Both the position numbers and the translations under genes were made by a program. Shown piece after piece: positions 24,271-32,207 of a stretch of DNA of 64,000 nucleotides. Source of the stretch: Anaerolineales bacterium (GTDB taxonomy: Bacteria; Chloroflexota; Anaerolineae; Anaerolineales; Villigracilaceae); the NCBI GenBank assembly GCA_020634895.1, contig JACKAV010000006.1:186001-250000 (forward strand). Reading direction: 5' to 3'. The stretch's first letter is position 1. Every line of letters starts with the position of its first letter. The notes beneath the pieces were generated by a model. It saw nothing but the letters and a program-made list of their open reading frames with translations, did not search any database and was not told the DNA's origin.

Positions 24271-26166
24271 TTATCCTTTTCGTTTCAACGCGTTCGTTAG
24301 TTCTTCGCGTCGTTTTTTGTAGGCTTCGTCTGTGATCTTTCCGGCGCGGTGAAGGTCGTCGAGGGCGATGATCGCATCCATGATGGATTCGGAATCTTCG
24401 TATTCATCATCGTCTTCATCTTCTCCGTCGAGTTCATCTTCATCGTCTGTGCCGCGTCTCTTGTCACGGATGTACATCCAGATGCCGGCGACGATGAGCG
24501 CGATGCCGAGTCCGCCAATGCCGATCAACACAGTTTGGTTCTGGGTCAGGTCCGGCGACTGTGAAACTGTTGCGGGTTCGCCGCTGATCGTAAATTCGAA
24601 CGATGAGTCCTTGTCCAAACCGGCGGCGGTATAGACCTGGAAGTTCGTGCCTTGAAGCGACTGAACGCCGTTATCCATCAGCGACGTGCCGCTTGCGGTA
24701 ACACCTTCGGGCAGGAAGAGTGCGATGGAATGGACGGGCATCAGAATAGGTTGAACGATCTTGCTCTCCTTCGCCTTCGGAATGGATGCAAAGGCGATCA
24801 GCCCGTAGGGATTTTCACTGGGCGGAATGGCAAAGCCGTTATCCGTTGAGGTGAAAGAAGTATCGTTCGTGGTTTCAAAGCCGAGAGCGGTTGCGCCTTC
24901 AGGGAAGGCGATGAACGGGATGTTCTGCCCGTCGCTCATTTCAACCATGACGGTCTTGTCGCTGCTATTGGTGATGAAGTAAACGGCAAAGATCTGTGTG
25001 TCTTCACCGGCAAAATCGAAATAGATCTGCAGTTCTTCCACGTTCAAAATACTGAGGTCATCCGTGGTTGGGTAAACAACAATGGGAGAAAGTTCAACTT
25101 CATTCGTGTCCGCGGGAACGACTGCGAATTCAGACTGATATTTCAATCCGCCCACGTTCACTTCGGCGAGGTATATCTCGTTTTCCACGAAATCAGTTTC
25201 GAAAGCGAAACTTCCATCAGCATTGACATCGCCTTGCAGGGTGACGATCTCCTGCGGTCCCAGGCTGGGATCGCTGCCGTGATCGAATCCGCGCAGGGTG
25301 ACTTTCAGATCTGCAGGAAGGGCTTCGCCGGTCTGATTGTCGATCTGACCTTTAATGACTTTGACGGTTGATTCTGCCACCGCAACTTCGGTTGCGACTT
25401 CGGTCGCCTCTGGCGTGACCTCAGCCTGCGGTGTGCCATCCACGGCTGTTTCTTCCGCTGCGGGTGTGGACTCCGTTTCAGCGGCGACGGGAGTCTCGGT
25501 CGGTGCGGCAGCTACCGGCGCGGCTGGAGCCGCAAACGCCAGTGTGTGGATGTATGCTGCAACCGCGTAAGCTTCGTCATCGCTGAAATCCTTCCCGAAG
25601 GCGGGGAAACTTCCCTGTCCCTCGCGGATGAATTTCACGAGGTCATCTTCCGATAATGCCGACATCATCTGCAGGTTGGTAAAGGACTGCCCGCAATCGG
25701 CGCAATTCTCTTCGAGCAATTTCTTGCCGAGTTCAAGCTGGTCGTTGGTGGTGTGAAGCGTGAGGGCGTATGCGACCACGTCCCAGCGTTCCTGATCGCT
25801 CAAGCTGGCGAATGGCGGCATGAAGCGGTCGAGCCGTCCCTGTGTGACCACGGCGTACCAATCGGAGAGAGACGCTTCATTTGCGAATTCCGGCAGCCCA
25901 ATGGGAATGACCGAAACAGGCAGGTCCGCGCTTTGGGGACCATCACCCAAGCCGGTTTGACCGTGACAGGGTGTGCATTTTTCCGCGTAGATCATCTCGC
26001 CGCTTGCCACATCAGGAGCCTGGTCTGGGTAGAGCGGTCCGAGTGTGGGTGCCGGGGTGGGTGGGACGTATCCCGGCGGCGGGGTGACATCTGACGCAAG
26101 GGTCATATTGCAGGCAGATAATAGAAGCATACCGATAGCGATAAGAAGGATGTGGCGTAATTTCAT
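24271..26166 (-). CDS. Lipoprotein cytochrome c with degenerate second haem site and C-terminal membrane anchor
   Basis: A 631-residue protein. A signal peptide with lipobox LLLSAC is followed by a cytochrome c domain with CTPCHGQTG, then a second cytochrome-like domain whose haem motif reads CADCGQ, so the axial His is Gly. Next come a T/E/A/P-rich linker, a large beta-rich region (about 250-500) and a membrane helix (about 545-565). The cytosolic tail is very acidic (DEDELDGEDEDDDEYED) and ends in an SHOCT-like motif, LDDLHRAGKITDEAYKKRRE. It sits inside the ccm gene order between the zinc-ribbon gene and ccmA. Start 26166 gives a clean signal peptide. Electron partner unknown. Confidence 0.85.
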   Translation of the reverse strand: MKLRHILLIAIGMLLLSACNMTLASDVTPPPGYVPPTPAPTLGPLYPDQAPDVASGEMIYAEKCTPCHGQTGLGDGPQSADLPVSVIPIGLPEFANEASLSDWYAVVTQGRLDRFMPPFASLSDQERWDVVAYALTLHTTNDQLELGKKLLEENCADCGQSFTNLQMMSALSEDDLVKFIREGQGSFPAFGKDFSDDEAYAVAAYIHTLAFAAPAAPVAAAPTETPVAAETESTPAAEETAVDGTPQAEVTPEATEVATEVAVAESTVKVIKGQIDNQTGEALPADLKVTLRGFDHGSDPSLGPQEIVTLQGDVNADGSFAFETDFVENEIYLAEVNVGGLKYQSEFAVVPADTNEVELSPIVVYPTTDDLSILNVEELQIYFDFAGEDTQIFAVYFITNSSDKTVMVEMSDGQNIPFIAFPEGATALGFETTNDTSFTSTDNGFAIPPSENPYGLIAFASIPKAKESKIVQPILMPVHSIALFLPEGVTASGTSLMDNGVQSLQGTNFQVYTAAGLDKDSSFEFTISGEPATVSQSPDLTQNQTVLIGIGGLGIALIVAGIWMYIRDKRRGTDDEDELDGEDEDDDEYEDSESIMDAIIALDDLHRAGKITDEAYKKRREELTNALKRKG

Positions 26167-26180
26167 GAATTCCTCGGTGT

Positions 26181-26252
26181 CCCTCACCCTAGCCCTCTCC
26201 CGAAGGGAGAGGGAACTCCCTTCCCCTTCGGGGGAAGGGTTGGGGATGAGGG
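26181..26252. repeat. 72-bp 'CCCTCACCC' palindromic repeat, copy 1
   Basis: A long imperfect palindrome (CCCTCACCCTAGCCCTCTCC ... GGGTTGGGGATGAGGG with inner GAGAGGG and CCCTTCCCC stems). The copy at 55758-55829 has the same length and differs at about three positions by eye. A shorter relative lies inside the ThyX-like gene at 36624-36671. This copy lies between the zinc-ribbon gene and the cytochrome c gene of the ccm operon. Confidence 0.92.
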
Positions 26253-26259
26253 AAAATTT

Positions 26260-26769
26260 TTACTTTAAAGACTTGCCGCAGGATGGGCAAAAATTATCGA
26301 TGGTAAGTATGGGCTTTCCGCACGACGGACAGAACCCGGCAGATTTGCCTTTGTGCTGTTTGCGCCGCGCCGCGATCATATTTTCAACGTCCTCATCGTT
26401 GAGATCAGACTCAACATCTGCGGAGTCGGCGCGTTTGGCGGCGGCGGCTCGTTCGATGCGGGACTGAGCATCGCGCGAAGACGAGATCAGCGGTTCGAGT
26501 TCATCGAGCTGGCGCAGGATGTCCGAGCCTTTTTTCAGCATCTCGGCGCGTTGTTCGGGATAATCCTCCGCGGGAATCTTGCCGAGTTTGAAATCGAAAT
26601 CGAGTTCCTGCAGGGAGTTGATGATGCGGTCACGCTCGGCTTTCAGCGCAGAGATCTCGTGCATCTCATCGGTCGAAAGATGGCGCGTGCGTGACATGAA
26701 GGGCGCGTAGAGATACACGCCGACGATAATGAGTACCGCAAGGATAAGAAAGACAGAACCCAGTTCCAT
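26260..26769 (-). CDS. Membrane-anchored coiled-coil zinc-ribbon protein
   Basis: A 169-residue protein: one N-terminal membrane helix (VFLILAVLIIVGVYLYAPF), a charged coiled-coil region (about 30-130), and a C-terminal double-CxxC zinc ribbon, CPSCGKPILTIDNFCPSCGK. It is 8 bases downstream of ccmG. The layout resembles the uncharacterised zinc-ribbon or CcmI/CycH-like membrane proteins sometimes found in ccm operons, but it has no TPR domain, so it is not a recognisable CcmI. It may help haem-ligation or apocytochrome handling purely by position. Confidence 0.75.
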   Translation of the reverse strand: MELGSVFLILAVLIIVGVYLYAPFMSRTRHLSTDEMHEISALKAERDRIINSLQELDFDFKLGKIPAEDYPEQRAEMLKKGSDILRQLDELEPLISSSRDAQSRIERAAAAKRADSADVESDLNDEDVENMIAARRKQHKGKSAGFCPSCGKPILTIDNFCPSCGKSLK

Positions 26770-26777
26770 AGAATCCC

Positions 26778-27353
26778 CTACTCCGCACTTGCAATGAATG
26801 ACTGAATTTCAGCAACGGATGCAAACGGACCGATCTTGATCTGCCGCAGAACCCCTTCGCGGTCGATCAGGTAGGTTTCCGGCACGCCCATCTGACGGTT
26901 CAAAATGCTGGAGATGTTCGATTGCAGGTCGGGCGCATTGGGGAAGGTAATCCCGAATTTCTTCAGGTAACCGAAGGCGCCTTCGGGCGTATCGACATAG
27001 TCCACGCCGACGAAGACCACGTCGCCTTCATCCTTGTACAACTGCCAGGCATCCTCGAGATCGGGCGCTTCCTGTTCGCAGGGTTTGCACCACGATGCCC
27101 AGATATTGACCATCACGACTTTGCCGCGCAGGTCTGAAAGCTTCATTTTGGCAGTGCCGTTATGTTCGTAGCCTTCATAGAAGACCAGGTCGAAATCAGG
27201 GACGGTTTGTCCCACTTCCGCCATGGGGTTGCTGCTGCGTTTCAAGCCGAAGCCGACCAACGCCAGCAGCCCGGCGAGGACGACCCAGATCGTGATCTGT
27301 GCCCAGAGCGGCACACCCCGTTTCGGGGCATTTGGAGTATTCGTTTCTGTCAT
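26778..27353 (-). CDS. ccmG: Thioredoxin-like protein CcmG/TlpA/ResA
   Basis: A 191-residue membrane-anchored thioredoxin-fold protein. An N-terminal hydrophobic segment (about 16-38) is followed by the redox site NIWASWCKPCEQEAP and GVDYVDTPEGA and the cis-proline region GVPETYLIDREG. It reduces the apocytochrome CxxCH disulfide before haem attachment. It sits between ccmH and the zinc-ribbon gene. DsbD, which would supply electrons, is not in the window. Confidence 0.93.
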   Translation of the reverse strand: MTETNTPNAPKRGVPLWAQITIWVVLAGLLALVGFGLKRSSNPMAEVGQTVPDFDLVFYEGYEHNGTAKMKLSDLRGKVVMVNIWASWCKPCEQEAPDLEDAWQLYKDEGDVVFVGVDYVDTPEGAFGYLKKFGITFPNAPDLQSNISSILNRQMGVPETYLIDREGVLRQIKIGPFASVAEIQSFIASAE

Positions 27354-27372
27354 TGCATTCTCCGTAAAAAAG

Positions 27373-27416
27373 CCTGACAGCTTCTCACAAAATCCTTTGG
27401 AAAACCTGTCAGACCT
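27373..27416 (-). terminator. Imperfect hairpin between ccmH and ccmG
   Basis: CTGACAG and CTGTCAGGC pair over a long loop, and the minus strand continues with TTTTTT. It could allow partial termination inside the ccm operon. Confidence 0.5.
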
Positions 27417-27419
27417 TGG

Positions 27420-27932
27420 TTATTTTCTGTTCTTCAATTCCTGTTCAAGGCGGGCAATATATTCATCATCGGACGAAGTGCCCGCTTCCTCTTCCGGACC
27501 TTCGCCTGATTCTACAGCCTTGGGCTTGGACCACTCCCGGAACGAGCGAAAGAGGATGAACGCCCCCGCGAGGATCAACACCGGCGGGAGGATGTACACC
27601 AGCCAGTTCAGCCCGGTGCGCGGAGGTTCCGAAAGCACGCGCGCGCCGTAATTATCCACGAAATATTGCTTGATCTCTTCCTCGGTCTTGCCTTCCGCCA
27701 ATTGCTGGCGGATCAGTTCACGCCACTGATGGCACGCTTCCGTCGGGCAGACGTCCAAAGGCGTGTTCTCGCAGACCGGGCAGTACAACTGCTTGGCAAT
27801 CGCATTCACTTCGTCGTCGGTGGGAGTGGTGTCTTGAGCGAAGACGGTCGTGAACGTGACAAGCATCAGTGCAGCGAGCAGGAATGCGTAAAACGTGACG
27901 CGTAAAGTTCTATTCTTGAGAAGTTGCTTCAT
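27420..27932 (-). CDS. ccmH: Cytochrome c maturation protein CcmH
   Basis: A 170-residue protein with a signal peptide, the CcmH core and a C-terminal membrane helix. The redox motif reads LYCPVCEN where the family has LRCxxCQ, followed by a second Cys pair in VCPTEACHQWRELI and the conserved IKQYFVDNYGARVL. CcmH reduces the apocytochrome disulfide and works with CcmF. It starts 11 bases after ccmF ends. The extra Cys pair is a noticeable addition to the usual form. Confidence 0.9.
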   Translation of the reverse strand: MKQLLKNRTLRVTFYAFLLAALMLVTFTTVFAQDTTPTDDEVNAIAKQLYCPVCENTPLDVCPTEACHQWRELIRQQLAEGKTEEEIKQYFVDNYGARVLSEPPRTGLNWLVYILPPVLILAGAFILFRSFREWSKPKAVESGEGPEEEAGTSSDDEYIARLEQELKNRK

Positions 27933-27943
27933 TGTTTTACTCG

Positions 27944-30010
27944 TTAGTCCGCTGCGCTGGTTTGACGGTTGCCCGCATGTACCTTGCGGCGGACGGGCTC
28001 ATCAGCCGGGTCGCGGTCAGGCCAGGCGGCGAACGCCAGCCCAAGCAGGAAGGTGACGGCGCCGATCCACAACCAGTTTACCAGCGGGTTGACGTAGATC
28101 TTGAAGGTTGCGCTTGTGCTTGAGATGGGCTCCCAATCCACGAGCAGAACATACAGATCATCGCGCAAAGTGGAGTATTGCCCCGGAATGGACATGGGCT
28201 GTCCGCTGAAGTACATATCCTTGCGGGGATACAACTCACCCAGATATTTATCGCCGCGATAAACACCAACCACGGCGCGGGTGTAATTCACTTCCTGCGG
28301 GACATTATCCCACTGGGCAACTTCGCGGTATTCCACTCTGTATCCGCCAATATCAAGGGACTCTCCGGCGGAGAGCTGTCCCTGCGTTTGCACCTGGAAG
28401 ATCTCGATGCCGAGGATGCCGATCGCCATCAGCGCCATACTGATGTGGATGATGTATCCGCCGTAACGGCGGCGGTTGCGTCCCATCAAACGCCCAAGCG
28501 CGATGAAGAAATTCTCGCTTTGGGCTTTTTGTCTTGCCATCGCGCCGCGCAAAATCTCATGCGTGGTCGCGGAGAGCACCAGCGCAACCAGGAAGAAACC
28601 GATCAGCGCGTACACGTTCTGGGTGTAAGTGAAGAAGATCGCCACAGTCGCTGCAACAGCAATCGCAGCGGACTTCCAAATGGCGCGACCAAGCGTTTGC
28701 AGGGTGGAATGTCCCCACGCCGAAAGCGGGGCGACCGCCATCAAGAAGAGCAGCCCGGCAAAAAGCGGACCCGTCGCGCGCTCATAATAGGGAGGACCAA
28801 CGGTCACTTTCTGACCGGTGAAGAGTTCGGAGATGAGCGGGTAGATCACGCCCCAGAAGCAGATCACCAGAACGCCGAGGAACAGCAGATTATTCAAAAG
28901 GAAGAGCGCCTCACGGGAAAGCAGGGATTTCATCTCTGTCTCACCGCGCAGGTCGGGCCAGCGTTTGATAACCAGTGCAATGGACGCGATCAGGGTCAGG
29001 AACACGAACGTCATGAACCACGGACCGATTGGGCTGTTCGCGAACGCATGCACGGATGAAAGCACGCCGGAGCGCGTCAGGAAGGTGCCGAAAATGACCA
29101 GCGCGTATGTCAGGATGATGAGGATCATGTTCCACTGTTTCAACATGCCGCGTTTTTCCTGGATCATGACCGAGTGCAGGAACGCAGTTCCCGTCAGCCA
29201 CGGCATGAACGCCGCGATCTCGACCGGGTCCCAGCCCCAATAGCCGCCCCAGCCAAGCACATCGTACGCCCAACGTCCGCCGAGGACAAGTCCGAGCGAG
29301 AGGAAGAGCCATGCCCATAATGCCCAGCGGCGGGTGATGCGGATCCAGCGGTCATCGTTGCGACCGGTGATCAATGCCGCCATCGCGAAGGCGTAGGGGA
29401 TGACGAAAGAGACAAAACCAAGATAAAGCATGGGCGGATGAATGACCATGCCCGGGTGGCGCAAGAGCGGGTTCAATCCCTGACCATCCTGCGGCGTGAA
29501 TACCGTCGCAGCCGAAGAGGGAGCGAACATACTCGTCACCACGCTGCCATTCATGGACCAATAACGCGTGAACGGATTTTCGAAAACGACCACCATGCCA
29601 AGGAAGAATGCCAGCGTTACGGAAGAGACCACGATCACCCACGGCAGGAACTCGATATCGCGTTCCCATTTGCGGATGGTCACAGCGGAGGTGAACACCG
29701 CCAGCAGCCATGCCCAGAACACCATCGAGCCGGCTTGTCCACCCCACCAGGCGGTGACCTTCAAGTAGGTGGGCATGCTTCTGCTGGTCACTTCATAAAC
29801 GAACGAAACTTCGAAGTGATTGTTGACCAATAAATAGATCAACGTCCCCGCCGCGATCGAAATGAGAGGGAACGTCAATAATTGGGCGCGCCGCGCACTT
29901 TCCACGAGGGAGGCGGATTTGTTCCGCACGCCGATCACTGCGGCAAATCCGCTATAGAGTGTGACGATAAAACTAACCAGTAAGATTCCGTAACCAAATT
30001 CTGCTAACAT
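27944..30010 (-). CDS. ccmF: Haem lyase CcmF
   Basis: A 688-residue polytopic protein with about 14-15 membrane helices and the WWD haem-binding segment GWGGYWGWDPVEIAAFMPWL, with conserved His in LLRHPGMVIHPPMLY and HSVMIQEKRG. It attaches haem to apocytochromes from CcmE. The length is normal for the family. It is preceded by ccmE after a terminator-like hairpin and followed closely by ccmH. Confidence 0.95.
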   Translation of the reverse strand: MLAEFGYGILLVSFIVTLYSGFAAVIGVRNKSASLVESARRAQLLTFPLISIAAGTLIYLLVNNHFEVSFVYEVTSRSMPTYLKVTAWWGGQAGSMVFWAWLLAVFTSAVTIRKWERDIEFLPWVIVVSSVTLAFFLGMVVVFENPFTRYWSMNGSVVTSMFAPSSAATVFTPQDGQGLNPLLRHPGMVIHPPMLYLGFVSFVIPYAFAMAALITGRNDDRWIRITRRWALWAWLFLSLGLVLGGRWAYDVLGWGGYWGWDPVEIAAFMPWLTGTAFLHSVMIQEKRGMLKQWNMILIILTYALVIFGTFLTRSGVLSSVHAFANSPIGPWFMTFVFLTLIASIALVIKRWPDLRGETEMKSLLSREALFLLNNLLFLGVLVICFWGVIYPLISELFTGQKVTVGPPYYERATGPLFAGLLFLMAVAPLSAWGHSTLQTLGRAIWKSAAIAVAATVAIFFTYTQNVYALIGFFLVALVLSATTHEILRGAMARQKAQSENFFIALGRLMGRNRRRYGGYIIHISMALMAIGILGIEIFQVQTQGQLSAGESLDIGGYRVEYREVAQWDNVPQEVNYTRAVVGVYRGDKYLGELYPRKDMYFSGQPMSIPGQYSTLRDDLYVLLVDWEPISSTSATFKIYVNPLVNWLWIGAVTFLLGLAFAAWPDRDPADEPVRRKVHAGNRQTSAAD

Positions 30011-30082
30011 ATTGTCTTCCTGCCTTTTCCCTATGCCATTTTAAATTGGATGGGATGAGGTATGTGTTGAATTGAAACGAAA

Positions 30083-30108
30083 CCTGACGGGTAGAAACAC
30101 CCGTCAGG
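30083..30108 (-). terminator. Hairpin after ccmE
   Basis: CCTGACGGGT pairs with ACCCGTCAGG around AGAAAC and is followed on the minus strand by TTTCGTTT. It lies between ccmE and ccmF, so ccmE may be partly uncoupled from the rest. Confidence 0.75.
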
Positions 30109-30117
30109 CAGATTTAC

Positions 30118-30600
30118 TTAATTGGATGTCACCTGATCAGGGACAGCCTCTTCATATTTTGTGGGGCATTTGAGCAAAAGCTCCTCGGCGTGGAAAACGC
30201 CGTCGTCGCCCAGTTTGCCCGTCATGATCGCCTGAGCCTCGTTGCGGAGCAGGTCCGGCATCACGCCTTCATAGGCGACCTTGATGCGCGAACGGGAGGG
30301 GTCGATCACAGCCGCGTGCAGAACTGCAGCCAATCCGCCTTCGGCTTCGATCTCGTTGTTATCGCCGGGCACGTGTGCCACTTCAAAAGTCAGCATAAGG
30401 TTGGCTGAGTCGTACTGAATGGTATCGCCGATCACCGCTCCGGAAAGACGCACGCTCTTGTTGACAGCAGACGCGCCCTCTTGATTCAGTTCATCCACGG
30501 TCATAAAATATTCCGCGCTTGCGCTCGTGGAGGAAGCGATCAGGTAAACGACAGCCGCCAGGATCAGGGCGCCGCCGATGAGAAATTTGTTTCTTTGCAT
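30118..30600 (-). CDS. ccmE: Cytochrome c maturation protein CcmE, CxxxY type
   Basis: A 160-residue haem chaperone: a short basic N-terminus, one membrane helix (NKFLIGGALILAAVVYLIA) and an OB-fold periplasmic domain (SVRLSGAVIGDTI, VAYEGVMPDLLRNEAQAIM). In classical CcmE the haem is bound covalently by His in HxxxY. Here the corresponding segment reads KCPTKYEE, giving Cys in a CxxxY motif. This variant is known from archaea, Desulfovibrio-like and some Gram-positive lineages. Start 30600 is set by GGAGG 5 bases upstream. First gene of the ccm cluster. Confidence 0.92.
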   Translation of the reverse strand: MQRNKFLIGGALILAAVVYLIASSTSASAEYFMTVDELNQEGASAVNKSVRLSGAVIGDTIQYDSANLMLTFEVAHVPGDNNEIEAEGGLAAVLHAAVIDPSRSRIKVAYEGVMPDLLRNEAQAIMTGKLGDDGVFHAEELLLKCPTKYEEAVPDQVTSN

Positions 30601-30839
30601 GAATGCCTCCGACAAATTGAATTACAAATCGAACAATATAAGTCCATTTTACATGATGACATTAAATAGGGCTGAGTTTGGGGCGGATGGATGTCACAAA
30701 TCCTGCGTGACTTTATCCTAATTCTCGATTACGGTTTCTCTCATTCATTTCGCGCACATAAAAACCGCAAAATTCATCGTTTTCTTAAGGTTCTGGGTTA
30801 ATGTTATAGTTGCAAAAAAGAATAATGGAGGAAGAGAGG
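30601..30839. other. Divergent intergenic region, ccmE / metallopeptidase
   Basis: About 240 bases between two divergently transcribed genes, so it must hold both promoters. On the plus side a TATAGT hexamer (30805-30810) lies 30 bases before the peptidase ATG, but I see no convincing -35. No riboswitch, RNA gene or strong hairpin is visible. Confidence 0.4.
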
Positions 30840-32207
30840 ATGCAAAGATTAACCATCCTGTTCATGGTATTGACTGGGTTGCTGCTTACCCCTTTACAGG
30901 TACAAGCCGCGCCTCAAACGGACGTTCGGGCTGATTCAGCCACCTTTGATTTTCCCAACACTGTCACCTTTTCCGCGACCCTGACATCGACTTCAGAGAT
31001 TAATTCGGTCGTGCTCGAATACGGCAACGAGCAACTCACCTGCGGCGACGTCATTGCCAAAGCCTTTCCGGATTTCAACCCGGGCACGGAAGTGAACGCC
31101 TCATGGACGTGGGACATGCGTCAGAGCGGATCACTCCCCCCCGGAGCGACCATCTGGTGGCGCTGGCGTTTCACTGATTCATCCGGCAAGGAAACGGTCA
31201 GTGACATGCAAACCGTCACATGGATCGATGACATCCACGACTGGCAGACTATCTCCAACAAAGATCTTCGCATCCACTACTACGGAAAAAGCCAGAGCTT
31301 TGCCCAAACCATGCTCGATGCCGGCATCGAAGGTCTGCGCCGTAACAAGGAACAATCCGGCATGACATCGGATGCCCCCGTGGATATTTATGTGTATCCC
31401 AACTACGACGACATGCGCGACGCCGTCCTCTACGAACCCGCATGGACGGGCGGACAAGCCTACTCGGATTTCAATATCATCATCATGGGAGTCTCCGGCT
31501 CCGACTCCACTTGGGATAAGAACACCGTCATCCACGAGTTGACGCACATCCTTGTGGGACGCAATGCCTTCTCATGCATCGGCACGCGACCCGGCTGGCT
31601 GGAGGAAGGTCTCGCCATGTACAGCGAAGGCGCGCTCGACTCAAGCATGCAGAACATGCTCGACCAATCCATTCGTACGGACAGTCTCATCACCTTGCGT
31701 TCGTTGAACGGCGGCTTTTCGGAACTGCCCGATAAAGCCAACCTTTCCTACAGCCAATCGTACAGCGTGGTCAAGTTCATGATCGAAACGTACGGTCAGC
31801 AAAAAATGAGTGACCTGCTCGCTGCCCTGCGCGATGCCAAATCCATCGACGAATCTTTGCTCGAAGTCTACGGCTTCGATACGGACGGACTCGACGAAGC
31901 CTGGCGCGAATCTGTCGGCGCGGCTCCATTGACCGTTGCACAAGCCACGGCTCAACCCACCCCGACTTATGTGCCGACATATGTTCCAATCGCGGGCATT
32001 CCGCAAGCAGTGACCGCCACGCCGTACGCGATTCCCACTTCATCGTTCACGACCACCGATACGCAGACTCAAGGCAGCAGCGGACCACCGATCCTGCTGA
32101 CGATTTCATTGATCTGTTTCTGTCTCGTGTTCCTCTTGGTTATCGCTGTCGTTGTGCTGACCATTATTGTTCGCAGCGGCAAAAATAAAGGCGGAAAGAA
32201 TGGATAA
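30840..32207 (+). CDS. Membrane-anchored gluzincin metallopeptidase (peptidase MA-like)
   Basis: A 455-residue exported protein. A signal peptide is followed by a beta-rich domain (about 25-130) and a gluzincin domain with VIHELTHILVG (HExxH-type: HELTH) and the downstream zinc-ligand helix WLEEGLAMYSEG. A Thr/Pro-rich linker then leads to a C-terminal membrane helix (about 425-450) and a basic tail. The start at 30840 has GGAGGAAGAGAGG upstream. Its last codons overlap the start of the oligopeptide-binding protein, so proteolysis outside the membrane may feed a peptide-uptake system (inference). Confidence 0.88.
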   Translation: MQRLTILFMVLTGLLLTPLQVQAAPQTDVRADSATFDFPNTVTFSATLTSTSEINSVVLEYGNEQLTCGDVIAKAFPDFNPGTEVNASWTWDMRQSGSLPPGATIWWRWRFTDSSGKETVSDMQTVTWIDDIHDWQTISNKDLRIHYYGKSQSFAQTMLDAGIEGLRRNKEQSGMTSDAPVDIYVYPNYDDMRDAVLYEPAWTGGQAYSDFNIIIMGVSGSDSTWDKNTVIHELTHILVGRNAFSCIGTRPGWLEEGLAMYSEGALDSSMQNMLDQSIRTDSLITLRSLNGGFSELPDKANLSYSQSYSVVKFMIETYGQQKMSDLLAALRDAKSIDESLLEVYGFDTDGLDEAWRESVGAAPLTVAQATAQPTPTYVPTYVPIAGIPQAVTATPYAIPTSSFTTTDTQTQGSSGPPILLTISLICFCLVFLLVIAVVVLTIIVRSGKNKGGKNG

